From: DATKGL01 sp035510795
Lineage (GTDB): Bacteria; Patescibacteriota; Saccharimonadia; Saccharimonadales; UBA4665
DNA length: 64,000 bases
Assembly: GCA_035510795.1 (NCBI GenBank)
Contig: DATKGL010000028.1
Location: 1 to 64,000 of the forward strand
Reading direction: 5' to 3'
Shown: positions 24,101-33,287 of the stretch, piece by piece
Layout of the letters: every line of letters begins with the position of its first letter
Position numbering within the stretch: position 1 is the stretch's first letter
The notes under the pieces: generated by a model
What the model was told of the DNA's origin: nothing
What the model saw: the letters and a program-made list of their open reading frames with translations, nothing else
Database searches by the model: none
Made by a program: the position numbers and the translations under genes

Positions 24101-25303
24101 ATGAAAATATTAATGTTAGGCTGGGAGCTGCCTCCCCACAACAGTGGTGGGCTTGGTGTGGCATGCTATCAGTTATGCAAAGCTCTGGCTAAGCGAAATA
24201 TCGATATTGATTTCGTTCTTCCCTACAGCCCGAGTACTAAGCCTGATTTTATGAATATTGTTGGCACCTCGCCAATGGACGGTAAATTAGCATTGTCTAT
24301 CGGTTCGGCCTATGACAGCCGTAATTATTTCGGAGCCAATACGCACGATTTCGGGAGTCTTTTTGAGCAACAAATGACTTACGAAGACAAGGTTCTTAAA
24401 TTAATCGAGCTCGGTAACTATGATGTCATTCATGCCCATGATTGGCTGACTTTCAGGGCAGCATTAAAAGCCAAACAGCAAAAGAATATACCACTTATAG
24501 CTCACGTCCATTCAATAGAATCCGACAGAGCCGGCGGTAATTATGGCAATCCCTTAGTCCGAGAAATCGAGGAGCTAACTTTTCATTTAGCCGATTGCGT
24601 GGTCGCTGTCAGCCAGAAAACAAAAGATGCAATTTGCCATGATTATGGCATTCCACCAGACAAAGTAAAAGTCATCCACAACAGCTTGGACCACGAAGAA
24701 CTTGACTGCCTAGATGATACCAATATATATACCTACCTAGACCTCTTAAAGAAGAAAGGCCATAAAATCGTTGTCAGCGTCGGCCGACTGACCATCCAAA
24801 AAGGTCTTACTAATCTTATTTCAGCAATGCCGACTGTGATCGAAAAATGCCCCGGAACAATACTGCTAATCGTCGGCAGCGGCGAACAATATAACGATCT
24901 AATCAAAGTTGCCGCCGATTGCGGTGTTCTGAAAAACGTTATCTTTACCGGATTCCAACGCGGCAAAAGTTGGCGCGACGCCTTCGGTATCGGAGATGTT
25001 TTTGTAATGCCATCGGTATCCGAGCCTTTTGGTTTAACACCGCTTGAAGCAGCCAACTATAATCTGCCTTCAGTGATCAGCCGCCAATCCGGTGTAACTG
25101 AAGTATTTCAAAACTGCCTTAAGGTTGATTTTTGGGACGTCAAAGAAATGGCCAATAAAATATTGGGGATTATTACAAATCCGTCCGTAAAAGATGAAAT
25201 GGCGAAAAACGCTATGGCAGAACTGGGTTCAATCAACTGGGATAAGTCGGCCCAGAAAATATGTGAACTATACGACAGCAAAGGCACCTTGGTAACGGCA
25301 TGA
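24101..25303 (+). CDS. GT4-family glycosyltransferase, glycogen synthase-like
   Basis: 400 residues. GT-B fold: the N-terminal GWELPPHNSGGLGVACYQL (7-25) has the GGLG loop of ADP/UDP-glucose glycogen synthases, and the C-terminal Rossmann domain shows VSVGRLTIQKGLTNLI and the E-x7-E motif in SEPFGLTPLEAANY. With GH57 and GH15 enzymes next to it, synthesis of an alpha-1,4-glucan is the best guess; sugar donor and product are unproven. Its stop TGA overlaps the next ATG (ATGA), so translation is coupled. TGA as a working stop also shows the standard bacterial code. Confidence 0.85.
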   Translation: MKILMLGWELPPHNSGGLGVACYQLCKALAKRNIDIDFVLPYSPSTKPDFMNIVGTSPMDGKLALSIGSAYDSRNYFGANTHDFGSLFEQQMTYEDKVLKLIELGNYDVIHAHDWLTFRAALKAKQQKNIPLIAHVHSIESDRAGGNYGNPLVREIEELTFHLADCVVAVSQKTKDAICHDYGIPPDKVKVIHNSLDHEELDCLDDTNIYTYLDLLKKKGHKIVVSVGRLTIQKGLTNLISAMPTVIEKCPGTILLIVGSGEQYNDLIKVAADCGVLKNVIFTGFQRGKSWRDAFGIGDVFVMPSVSEPFGLTPLEAANYNLPSVISRQSGVTEVFQNCLKVDFWDVKEMANKILGIITNPSVKDEMAKNAMAELGSINWDKSAQKICELYDSKGTLVTA

Positions 25304-26511
25304 AACAAGCCATAGTTCTTTATCTGCATGTCCACCAACCTTATCGGGTTCAGCATTACAGCGTCTTTGATATCGGTAATAACCATAACTATTTTGAGAA
25401 TAATTCCGATGATTCGAATTTGAATAATCAGAAAATGATCAGAAAAGTGGCTGAAAAGTCTTACCTCCCGACGAACCGGATACTGCTTGAACTATTACAA
25501 AAATATCCGGAATTTAAATTAAGTCTTTCGATGTCAGGTGTTGTGATTGAGCAGTTAGAAAAATGGGCTCCGGACGCACTTGATTTGTTCAAACAGCTCT
25601 GTGATACCGGGCGCGTCGAAATAGTCGGCGAGACATACCACCATACCTTGGCCTATTTCTACTCAAAATCTGAGTTTGAAATTCAGGTCGGTATGCATAA
25701 AGAAAAAATTCGGCAGGTTTTTAACCAACAACCATCCGTGTTCAGAAACACCGAGCTGGCCTATAACAATGAGCTGGCCCAATGGGCAGATCAAGCCGGC
25801 TATAAAGGCATTCTAGCTGAGGGATGGGACAAAGTGCTGGGTTGGCGAAACTCTAACTTCGTTTATCGGCCAGTTAACACTGAACATATCCGCTTACTGT
25901 TGAAAAATTATCACCTAAGCGACGACATCGCCTTTAGGTTTGATGATCACGACTGGAGCGAGTGGCCGATGACTGCCGGCAAATTTGTTCACTGGCTCGA
26001 TAGTTCCGGCGACGCAACAAACTTTAATTTGTTCATGGATTATGAGACTTTCGGTGAGCATCAGTGGGAGCATTCCGGAATTTTCGAATTCTTAAAAGAT
26101 TTACCAGAGAAATGGCTCAAGCATCCAGACCACACCTTCATGACCGTCAGCGATACTATCGACAACTTCGAGCCAAAAGATCAGGTTGACGTCCCAGAAA
26201 CATTAACCTGGGCCGATACCGAACGAGATTTGTCGGCTTGGCTAGGCAACACCATGCAGCAACGAGCTATTGTCGCTCTTTATGAGCTCGAAAATAAAAT
26301 TATTGATACCGGCGACCTGGCTCTGATCGACGACTGGCGCCGTCTCCAAACCTCAGACCACTTCTACTATATGTGCACCAAATGGTTTAACGATGGCGAC
26401 ATACATGCCTACTTCAGTCCTTATGAGTCGCCCTATGAGGCGGTCATTAACTACATGAACGTTTGGCATGACCTTAAAGCCAGGCTGATCGACAAGGGAG
26501 TTCCTGTTTAA
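25300..26511 (+). CDS. GH57-family alpha-glucan hydrolase/transferase
   Basis: 403 residues. GH57 motifs in order: HVHQPYR (10-16), GETYHHT (110-116), the nucleophile Glu152 in RNTELAYNN, and the acid/base Asp247 in FMDYETFGEHQW. The family acts on alpha-1,4/1,6-glucans with retention (alpha-amylase, 4-alpha-glucanotransferase, branching enzyme). It lacks the extra C-terminal domains of branching enzymes, so amylase-like activity is more likely. No signal peptide is seen, so it acts in the cytoplasm on stored or imported glucan. Confidence 0.9.
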   Translation: MKQAIVLYLHVHQPYRVQHYSVFDIGNNHNYFENNSDDSNLNNQKMIRKVAEKSYLPTNRILLELLQKYPEFKLSLSMSGVVIEQLEKWAPDALDLFKQLCDTGRVEIVGETYHHTLAYFYSKSEFEIQVGMHKEKIRQVFNQQPSVFRNTELAYNNELAQWADQAGYKGILAEGWDKVLGWRNSNFVYRPVNTEHIRLLLKNYHLSDDIAFRFDDHDWSEWPMTAGKFVHWLDSSGDATNFNLFMDYETFGEHQWEHSGIFEFLKDLPEKWLKHPDHTFMTVSDTIDNFEPKDQVDVPETLTWADTERDLSAWLGNTMQQRAIVALYELENKIIDTGDLALIDDWRRLQTSDHFYYMCTKWFNDGDIHAYFSPYESPYEAVINYMNVWHDLKARLIDKGVPV

Positions 26512-26512
26512 G

Positions 26513-28450
26513 ATGGGGCGACCAGTAATACTAAGTAATGGGCAATTGACTGTTGGTCTCAATGAAAGCGGTATTGTTAACGACTTTTACTACCCTTACG
26601 TCGGCTTGGAGAATCTGTCCAATGCTCGAAAAACCGGCCATAAAATCGGCGTTTGGGTTGAAAACCAATTTTCGTGGATTGATTCTGGGGAATGGAAAAT
26701 CGACATCGATTTCGAATCTGACGCCTTGGTCAGCCAAACATCAATGCAAAACGACAATCTAAAAGTCCTGCTAACGACAAATGATTTCGTTGACCATCAA
26801 TACAATGTCTTTTGCCGTCGTATTACCATAACAAACCAAGCAGATAGACCGCGGGAGATTCGGCTTTTTCTGCATCAGGTATTTGAGATTTCGCGGGCCG
26901 GGCGGGCTGATACTGCCTTATACGTACCTGATGATAACTACATCCTTGATTACAAAGGTCGATACAGCTTATTAATTTATGGCCAAAACACGGATGGTAA
27001 ATCATTTGATCAATTCGCTATCGGTAATTACGCGATTGAAAATAAGGAAGGCACTTATAAAGACGCCGAGGACGGCGAATTGTCGGGAAGCCCGGTTGAG
27101 CATGGGGGCGTTGATTCGGTTATCCGTTTTCCGGTTAATCTGAACTCTGGAGAAAGTGCACAGATAGATTACTGGATCATAGCTGCTGATTCTCAATATA
27201 ATGCCGAAAAAATCCAACACTTATTTAAAAAGGACACGTTGGAAAAACGCCTGGATTACACACGCCAATATTGGAGAGAATGGCTCAGTGTCGGTGCTGA
27301 CAAAATGCATGGATTGAGCCGCGACGATCTTGAAATATCAAAAAAATCATTAATGATAATCAAGGCCCATATAGATAAGCGCGGCGGTATAATCGCCAGC
27401 TGCGATTCGTCAATTTATAATTACGGCCGGGACTATTATAGCTATGTCTGGCCCAGAGATGGTGCTTATGCCATCTGGCCGCTCATAAGATTAGGCTACC
27501 ACGAAGAAGCTAAAAGATTTTTTGAATTTTGCCGTGACATTTTAACAACCGACGGCTACCTGATGCATAAATATCAGCCGGATCGAGCAATTGGAAGCAC
27601 TTGGCACCCACTGCTTCATGGAAGGCGGAAAGAGCTGGCTATCCAGGAAGATGAAACCGCGATTGTCGTCTATATGATCGGCGAATACCTCAGCCACACT
27701 AATGACGTCGACTTTGTCTTTAGTCTATACTCGACTTTCATCCAACCGGCTGGAAAATTTATGGCATCATTCATCGATGAATCGACTGGTCTGCCCCATG
27801 CCAGCTATGATTTATGGGAAGAAAAGTTTTTGACAAACACTTATACGGCGGCAGTTACTTATCAGGCATTAATAGTTGCAGCAGAGTTAGCTGAAAAATT
27901 CGAATATCCCGATGACGCTATATCGTGGAGGGACGCCTCAGATAAAATTCTTTCAAAATTCGATACATTCTATAACCAGCAGACCCAGTCTTATCGAAAA
28001 GGTTTCTTACTCAATGAAGGCGGGGTTCTAGACTTCGACGAGACTCTCGACGTATCATCGATGTATGGAGTGATGCTATATATCGGCAACAGCATAGACG
28101 TCAGTATGCTTAAAAATACCGTTACGGCAATTGAGCAAAAATTACTCGATATCAGCCCTTCGGGCGGCTCGCCCCGTTACGAACATGACCATTATTTCGA
28201 ATCTAATACTCCCTACATGGGTAATCCATGGTTTGTGACTACGTTGTGGCTGGCGCAGTACTATATCCGAAACAACCAGCCCGATAAAGCCCGGCACTAT
28301 GTTGAATGGACAAAACAACATGCCCTGAGAAGCAAGGTTCTGTCTGAGCAGGTCAATCCATCAGACGGCGCACCGATATCAGTCACTCCGCTTATATGGA
28401 GTCATGCAGAATTACTAAATACAATCTTAGATCTAGCGCAACTAAACTAG
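26513..28450 (+). CDS. GH15-family glucoamylase-like glucan hydrolase
   Basis: 645 residues. An N-terminal beta-sandwich domain (1-270, with NGQLTVGLNESGIVNDFYYP) and an (alpha/alpha)6-barrel with YVWPRDGAY (311-319), the probable general acid in YDLWEEKF (Glu436/437) and the probable base Glu612 in LSEQVNP. GH15 enzymes release glucose from glucan or trehalose ends with inversion; the bacterial two-domain form is usually glucoamylase, glucodextranase or trehalase. It begins 1 nt after the GH57 stop. No secretion signal. The 3' end overlaps rpmG by 4 nt tail to tail. Confidence 0.9.
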   Translation: MGRPVILSNGQLTVGLNESGIVNDFYYPYVGLENLSNARKTGHKIGVWVENQFSWIDSGEWKIDIDFESDALVSQTSMQNDNLKVLLTTNDFVDHQYNVFCRRITITNQADRPREIRLFLHQVFEISRAGRADTALYVPDDNYILDYKGRYSLLIYGQNTDGKSFDQFAIGNYAIENKEGTYKDAEDGELSGSPVEHGGVDSVIRFPVNLNSGESAQIDYWIIAADSQYNAEKIQHLFKKDTLEKRLDYTRQYWREWLSVGADKMHGLSRDDLEISKKSLMIIKAHIDKRGGIIASCDSSIYNYGRDYYSYVWPRDGAYAIWPLIRLGYHEEAKRFFEFCRDILTTDGYLMHKYQPDRAIGSTWHPLLHGRRKELAIQEDETAIVVYMIGEYLSHTNDVDFVFSLYSTFIQPAGKFMASFIDESTGLPHASYDLWEEKFLTNTYTAAVTYQALIVAAELAEKFEYPDDAISWRDASDKILSKFDTFYNQQTQSYRKGFLLNEGGVLDFDETLDVSSMYGVMLYIGNSIDVSMLKNTVTAIEQKLLDISPSGGSPRYEHDHYFESNTPYMGNPWFVTTLWLAQYYIRNNQPDKARHYVEWTKQHALRSKVLSEQVNPSDGAPISVTPLIWSHAELLNTILDLAQLN

Positions 28451-28653
28451 TGTTTTCTCGGTTTGACTTCATTCCGACCAAGACTTTTTTTCGTCTCAGT
28501 AAAAATTACGCGTCGTCGCAGCTTGGGGCTGTATTTTTTTAACTTCAATTTGTCCGGAGTATTCTGAGTATTTTTAGTCGTATAATAAATCCGCTCTTTA
28601 GTCTCTTCTGACACTAGAGCAATGATTTTTCGTTTATCGCTTTTTCTCGCCAT
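28447..28653 (-). CDS. rpmG: Ribosomal protein L33 (cysteine-free type)
   Basis: 68 residues: RKIIALVSEETKERIYYTTKN then NTPDKLKLKKYSPKLRR, the L33 core. The two CxxC zinc pairs of the C+ form are absent. It carries a 15-residue basic tail. It follows tRNA-Thr(GGU) on the same strand, a position often seen upstream of secE in other bacteria. Confidence 0.92.
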   Translation of the reverse strand: MARKSDKRKIIALVSEETKERIYYTTKNTQNTPDKLKLKKYSPKLRRRVIFTETKKSLGRNEVKPRKH

Positions 28654-28728
28654 TATATGTACACCTTTAGTATTATATCTATCTTAACAGATCACTCGTT
28701 ATAATTAAACTCTTGTAACAAACAAATT

Positions 28729-28803
<75 letters not shown>

Positions 28804-28899
28804 ATTAAATATGCGAACAGTGAATGCATTTACTATATAACATTGGCACGGTGTGATCTACAGAGTTAAAGCAATATTGATTGATTTTGGTTTTATCAA

Positions 28900-29097
28900 C
28901 TAGTCCTTGGGCCAGCCAGGTTCAATATTAGCCAGCTTGGTAACTAAAACAAATACTATAGCTATGATAACAGAAACAATTACTGCCGTTACCGTGCTTT
29001 GAAACGCTGAAAAATCCCAGCCTATAAGCGCACCGAAGATAATCAGCGATATTACGCCCAACCATCTAGTTATAGGCTTCTTAACGTTATTGCTCAT
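28900..29097 (-). CDS. Small two-helix membrane protein of unknown function (65 aa)
   Basis: Two hydrophobic helices (about 12-29 and 35-55) separated by a short FSAFQ loop, a basic N-terminus (KKPITR) and a charged end (EPGWPKD). No family is recognised. An AAGGG-type SD lies upstream. It occupies the slot between tRNA-Tyr and tRNA-Thr where tRNA-Gly lies in the classical thrU-tyrU-glyT-thrT cluster. Confidence 0.55.
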   Translation of the reverse strand: MSNNVKKPITRWLGVISLIIFGALIGWDFSAFQSTVTAVIVSVIIAIVFVLVTKLANIEPGWPKD

Positions 29098-29172
29098 GAT
29101 GTTGCCCTTTTATTAGTTGATAACCTGATATTACTCTTAAAAAAGTTCTAGCGTGCACGACGCCCTAATCTG

Positions 29173-29258
29173 TGGTGCAGGGGGAGGGATTCGAACCCCC
29201 GAAGGCCGAAGCCGGATGATTTACAGTCACCAGTGTTTGACCGCTTCACTACCCCTGC
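29173..29258 (-). tRNA. tRNA-Tyr (GUA)
   Basis: Class II tRNA of 86 nt with a long variable arm (CCGGCTTCGGCC), acceptor GCAGGGG/CCCCTGC, anticodon loop CTGTAAA (GTA) and encoded CCA at 29173-29175. Confidence 0.95.
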
Positions 29259-29262
29259 AATT

Positions 29263-29339
29263 TGGAGCCGGCGGAGGGACTCGAACCCACGACCTGCTGT
29301 TTACAAAACAGCTGCTCTAGCCAACTGAGCTATGCCGGC
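29263..29339 (-). tRNA. tRNA-Thr (UGU)
   Basis: Acceptor GCCGGCA with one mismatch, D-arm AGCTCAGTTGGCTAGAGC, anticodon stem GCTGT/ACAGC with loop TTTGTAA (TGT), T-arm GTGGGTTCGAGTCCC, encoded CCA at 29263-29265. Only 4 nt separate it from tRNA-Tyr, so the two are transcribed together. Confidence 0.95.
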
Positions 29340-29391
29340 GAATTAACCATTACAAGGGTGAATTTTAACAAAGATTACTCCTTGAGGCAAC

Positions 29392-30045
29392 TTATATGAC
29401 CACTCTTTTTGGTCTGACGACCATTTTTGGTCTTTTACCCGTCTTAGTAATTTTTTTTAATTTTTCTTCAAGAATATCGGCTTCAGGTGCCATATCCCGG
29501 CTTTTATAGGCTTTGAGCAACAGACTATATGTTTCCACGTTTGGCTCTAGATCAGCCGCTTTTTCGAGTGACTGAAACATTAGTTTTTCGTTGCCTAATT
29601 TTTCCTGGACTTTTGCGTAAGCTACGTGCCTGGCGGCAAGATTGTCCTCGAGCCTGAGTGCTTGCTCAAAGGCAATCCCGGCTTTTTCATAATTCTCGGT
29701 GTCATAGTAGATCAGACCAAGGTTATGGAGGCTAGATGGGGTCGGCTCGATGCTGCTGGCAATCTCGAAACAGTCAATGGCGTCACGGTATTCTTTTTGT
29801 TTTGCATATAATATTCCCAGTCGGTTATAGGCAGCTGCATTACGATCGTCTATTTTGAGAATTGTCAGCAAAGCTTTTTCGGCTCTTAAAAATCTATTCT
29901 CACGCATGCCCTGGTGAGCTATATCCCATAAGCGGCCCAGGCGATCGCTTAATTTCCGGGAGAGAAGATTGAACTCGTCGTCACGTACGGCAAGATTACG
30001 GAAAGCGAGAACTGCAAAGACCGCAATAATTAGAAGCTCTACCAT
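29392..30045 (-). CDS. Membrane-anchored TPR-repeat protein
   Basis: 217 residues. An N-terminal hydrophobic helix (1-18) anchors a basic linker and about four TPR units from residue 55 to 190 (for example DRNAAAYNRLGILYAKQKEY, PTPSSLHNLGLIYYDTENYEKAG, then LEDNLAARHVAYAKVQEKLG). TPRs bind protein partners; the partner is unknown. A basic tail ends the protein. It has a consensus -10 8 nt before the ATG and no SD. Confidence 0.75.
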   Translation of the reverse strand: MVELLIIAVFAVLAFRNLAVRDDEFNLLSRKLSDRLGRLWDIAHQGMRENRFLRAEKALLTILKIDDRNAAAYNRLGILYAKQKEYRDAIDCFEIASSIEPTPSSLHNLGLIYYDTENYEKAGIAFEQALRLEDNLAARHVAYAKVQEKLGNEKLMFQSLEKAADLEPNVETYSLLLKAYKSRDMAPEADILEEKLKKITKTGKRPKMVVRPKRVVI

Positions 30046-30053
30046 ATCAGACT

Positions 30054-30059
30054 ATTATA
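30054..30059 (-). promoter_or_regulatory. -10 box of the TPR gene, leaderless arrangement
   Basis: TATAAT starts 5 nt past the holB stop codon and ends 8 nt before the TPR-gene ATG, with no SD. Confidence 0.45.
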
Positions 30060-30064
30060 ACAAA

Positions 30065-30931
30065 CTATAAGCTTAACATCAGGTTAGTTAACACCAGCTT
30101 CGGCTGGACATTGTTCGTAGATGACACTTCCGCCTGGTAAGCCGCATTAATAACTCTTTGCCACCTCAGAATTGCCGCTTTATCGCCACGGGCGGCAGTT
30201 GTTTCAAGCCCACTTTGGGCAATCTGTATGATCATTTTAAAAAGTGTCTGACATCTGACCTTATCCTTGGCCATACCATCAACCATGGCTAAACGATCAA
30301 ACAGGCTAGACTTCAATACTTGTTTAGCTTCTTCGACAATTGATTGTATGCCGCTGTCTTCATTCTCCAGTAAACCCGCTAATGCCCCGACTAAGCCACC
30401 AGACATCAAATATGCCCGATCTATTTCCGGCTTAAGATGACCCTGCTCAACGAAGTAATTAATAACTTCTGCCCTAGCCGGTCTTTTTAGATGAATAAGC
30501 TGGAGTCTAGATCTAATAGTACTTATAACGCTCAGCTCATTATTCAGCGAAAGAATTAGCAGCGTACCGGCCGGCGGATCTTCTAACGTTTTTAATAAGG
30601 CATTTTGAGCTGGTAGCGTTATATTATCGGCATGGTCTATAACGACAAACCGCTGTAGAGCAACTTGCCCCGGGATCTTAAGCTTCAAAAATTTTCTCAG
30701 GTCTCTGATCACATCGATAGAGATAATGCCCTTTTCCTCGGTAATATATTTCAAATAGGGATAATTGGTAATATCGGCCGGCGCTTTTGGAAGATATTGC
30801 CGGAGCATCCATCCGATAATCGCTGCTTTGCCGAAACCGGCTCCGCCGACTATGCCAAGCGCATGGTTCTGACTGTTAATAAAATCCTGCAGCTCTGCTT
30901 TTGTCAGCGGATTAATAACTATGCTACTCAT
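30065..30931 (-). CDS. holB: DNA polymerase III delta-prime-like clamp-loader subunit
   Basis: 288 residues from ATG 30931. Clamp-loader AAA+ signatures: a degenerate P-loop GGAGFGKAA, VVIDHADNITLPAQNALLKT and LEDPPAGTLLILSLN, then the STIRSRLQ arginine-finger motif. The degenerate P-loop fits delta-prime, which usually does not hydrolyse ATP, and distinguishes it from dnaX in this window. The start overlaps the end of the RluA gene; an in-frame ATG at 30991 would overlap it further and has no SD. The C-terminal domain is divergent. Confidence 0.8.
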   Translation of the reverse strand: MSSIVINPLTKAELQDFINSQNHALGIVGGAGFGKAAIIGWMLRQYLPKAPADITNYPYLKYITEEKGIISIDVIRDLRKFLKLKIPGQVALQRFVVIDHADNITLPAQNALLKTLEDPPAGTLLILSLNNELSVISTIRSRLQLIHLKRPARAEVINYFVEQGHLKPEIDRAYLMSGGLVGALAGLLENEDSGIQSIVEEAKQVLKSSLFDRLAMVDGMAKDKVRCQTLFKMIIQIAQSGLETTAARGDKAAILRWQRVINAAYQAEVSSTNNVQPKLVLTNLMLSL

Positions 30932-31796
30932 CGTTTTTAATAACGTTATTAAATTCGGTCGGTTGCTTCGCCTCAAAAACTCGTCTTTCACGGCTCGGTA
31001 ATGTCAACTCTAGGCTAAGGGCGTGTAAAAATAACCTGTCGGCCGGCGGTCCGCCGTAGATACTGTCGCCCAATATGGGATGATTAATCGCCTTTAGGTG
31101 AACCCTTAGCTGATTGGTCCGTCCGGTTTGCGGTTTAAGCTCCAGCAGACTGAAATGCTGTGACGCCATTAAGACCTTATAGCCGCTGATAGACGGTTTA
31201 CCATTGGTGCCGACTCGGAATGTTGAAGGTCGATTGGGGTTTCTCTCGATAGGCATATCTATGATAGCTTCATCGTGCTCAGGCCTGCCGGCTACAACTG
31301 CCCGATATACTTTTTTAACCTTGCGACTAGAAAATTGTTTTTGCAGCCAGGTCATCGAAGTCTTATTTTTCGCACAGATCATAACTCCGCTAGTATTTCG
31401 ATCTAGCCGGTGTACAATCCCAGCTCGGTTGCCGTCAAGGCCAGCCAATTTAGGCGCCAGCCAGCTGGCGACCGTCTCTTCTTCGTTCAATGCACCTTTA
31501 GCGTGAGACAATATGCCACTGAGTTTATTTATGACGACGCAGTCATCATCTTCATAGATAATCGGTATTTTTAGATCGTTTTTTATTTTAGTGTTGTCAA
31601 ATGCCTCGATCGTTACCACCTGTCCAGGCTTTAGTTTAATGCTCGGCTTGATGCCGCCCGGCATGGATTTGATCCTGATTTTATTAACTTTAAATAACCT
31701 CTGGATATATGACCGGCTAAACTGATTAAATCTCCGGGCTATAATTTGATCTAGACGCGTCTTTTCTTCGCTTTGGGTGATTTTTATTCGCATCAA
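30924..31796 (-). CDS. RluA/RluD-family 23S rRNA/tRNA pseudouridine synthase
   Basis: 290 residues. N-terminal S4 domain (LDQIIARRFNQFSRSYIQRL) and the catalytic domain with HRLDRNTSG, where Asp is the catalytic residue, plus the RTNQLRVHL motif. Isomerises uridine to pseudouridine in rRNA or tRNA; the target cannot be read from sequence. It overlaps holB by 8 nt. TATAGT, which includes the trpS stop, lies 8 nt before its ATG and no SD is visible. Confidence 0.93.
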   Translation of the reverse strand: MMRIKITQSEEKTRLDQIIARRFNQFSRSYIQRLFKVNKIRIKSMPGGIKPSIKLKPGQVVTIEAFDNTKIKNDLKIPIIYEDDDCVVINKLSGILSHAKGALNEEETVASWLAPKLAGLDGNRAGIVHRLDRNTSGVMICAKNKTSMTWLQKQFSSRKVKKVYRAVVAGRPEHDEAIIDMPIERNPNRPSTFRVGTNGKPSISGYKVLMASQHFSLLELKPQTGRTNQLRVHLKAINHPILGDSIYGGPPADRLFLHALSLELTLPSRERRVFEAKQPTEFNNVIKNDE

Positions 31797-31802
31797 GCCA
31801 AA

Positions 31803-32843
31803 CTATACTGCCGGCCGTAGGCCAACTGCTTCTTGAACTGCTAACAATTTTTTATTTGCGACTCCGGATATGTATTCTTCGTCTTTAGCCAAAACTTCCA
31901 TAATATGATCGGCGCTAACTTCAGTTAATCTAGCCTGTAAATTAACCAGGAAGTCTTTCACGGCCGCCGCAACCACTCCTTTTAGTTCTCCGTAACCAGT
32001 CCTACCCTCCCATTCGCCGTTAACATCCTGCTGCAGCCGATCAGTCAGAAGAGCTAGCATCTGGAGTAAATTACTTATTCCGGGCTGAGATTTAAAATCA
32101 AAATTAATCTTGGCTTGACTGTCGGTTGTTGCGGCCATCACCTTTTTGGAAGCCTCGTCGGGATTATCGCTTAACATAATTGTGCCGGCAGGATCACCGA
32201 TGCTCTTACTCATCTTCACTTCTGGATTACGCAATGATCTGATACGAGCGGCTTGATCCTGGCCCATAAATTTCACCTGCTCAGACCATTCCCCGGGTAC
32301 GACGAATAGCGGTTTTTGAAATTTATTATTAATACGGACTGCCAGATTCCGGACCAGTTCCAGGTGCTGCCTCTGATCTTCGCCAACCGGAACCCAATTC
32401 GCCCCGTACAGCAAGATATCAGCCGCCATTAAAACCGGATAGTTAAATAACCCGACGCTCACCGCTTCGTCGCCAAGCTGTTTAGATTTCTCTTTGAACT
32501 GTATCATCCTGGATGCTTCGCCAAAATGTGTAAAACAATCCAGTATCCAGGTTAGTTCGCTGTGCGCAGGAATATAGCTCTGACGATAGATGTAGCTATC
32601 TGGGTTATCAATATTTAAACCGGCGGCCACGAATATTTTTAAATTATCAACTGTTTGTTGAAAAAGATTATCGTGATTGATCGGTGTTGTTAAGCTGTGC
32701 AGATCAGGGATAAACATGTTGAACTGATAATCGCCGGCGTGCTTATTTTGCAAATGAATGACCGGCAATATCGCACCTAAATAGTTACCTAGGTGTAGTT
32801 CGCTATTTGAACGAATCCCAGTTAATATAACTTCCTTGCTCAT
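31803..32843 (-). CDS. trpS: Tryptophanyl-tRNA synthetase
   Basis: 346 residues. Class I synthetase with the HIGH-like LHLGNYLGA near the N-terminus and KMSKSIGDP. The GVRSNSELHLGN-type start and DLHSLTTP segment match bacterial TrpRS. A TATAAT lies 7 nt before the ATG without an SD, so it likely starts a leaderless mRNA despite being right behind rpsI. Confidence 0.96.
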   Translation of the reverse strand: MSKEVILTGIRSNSELHLGNYLGAILPVIHLQNKHAGDYQFNMFIPDLHSLTTPINHDNLFQQTVDNLKIFVAAGLNIDNPDSYIYRQSYIPAHSELTWILDCFTHFGEASRMIQFKEKSKQLGDEAVSVGLFNYPVLMAADILLYGANWVPVGEDQRQHLELVRNLAVRINNKFQKPLFVVPGEWSEQVKFMGQDQAARIRSLRNPEVKMSKSIGDPAGTIMLSDNPDEASKKVMAATTDSQAKINFDFKSQPGISNLLQMLALLTDRLQQDVNGEWEGRTGYGELKGVVAAAVKDFLVNLQARLTEVSADHIMEVLAKDEEYISGVANKKLLAVQEAVGLRPAV

Positions 32844-32850
32844 CGAACTA

Positions 32851-32856
32851 ATTATA
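32851..32856 (-). promoter_or_regulatory. -10 box of trpS, leaderless arrangement
   Basis: Consensus TATAAT on the minus strand, 7 nt before ATG 32843, located 27 nt after the rpsI stop. Confidence 0.45.
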
Positions 32857-32882
32857 ACCCAGTAAGCTAATCTTAAGAAAGC

Positions 32883-33287
32883 TTAGCGTTTCGTAAATTG
32901 ACGCTGCTTCCTAGCGCCTTTGAGGCCAAATTTCTTTCTTTCTTTTTCGCGAGAGTCTCCGCTCAACATGCCGGCCCTTTTCAGGGTTCCCTTAAATTCC
33001 TCGTTGAGCAGCACCAGAGCCTTGGAGATGCCGAGCCGAATAGCTTCGGCCTGTCCGTCGGGACCGCCGCCGGCAACTTTGACAGAAATAGAATATTTAT
33101 TTTCGTGTTCGAGCGACGTAAAAGGCTGTGCCAGTTTATTTAACAAATACTTACTCTGAGAAAAGTACTCTTCAGCCGGCTTATTGTTAATCACGATCTC
33201 GCCGTTGCCGCCTTTTACCCGGACTCGGGCAGTAGAACTCTTTCTTCGTCCCAGACCATAAAAATAATCATTCTTAGAGGTGGGCAT
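32883..33287 (-). CDS. rpsI: Ribosomal protein S9
   Basis: 134 residues with YGLGRRKSSTARVRVKGG at the start and the basic GARKQRQFTKR tail whose last residues reach the P-site tRNA. Its ATG directly abuts the rplM stop. It is the last gene of the ribosomal run. Confidence 0.97.
   Translation of the reverse strand: MPTSKNDYFYGLGRRKSSTARVRVKGGNGEIVINNKPAEEYFSQSKYLLNKLAQPFTSLEHENKYSISVKVAGGGPDGQAEAIRLGISKALVLLNEEFKGTLKRAGMLSGDSREKERKKFGLKGARKQRQFTKR

Noticed and set aside
24101..28450. UGA recoded to Gly as in SR1/Gracilibacteria
   Set aside because: TGA acts as the stop of the GT4 gene at 25301-25303 (ATGA overlap with the next start), and no gene needs in-frame TGA read-through.
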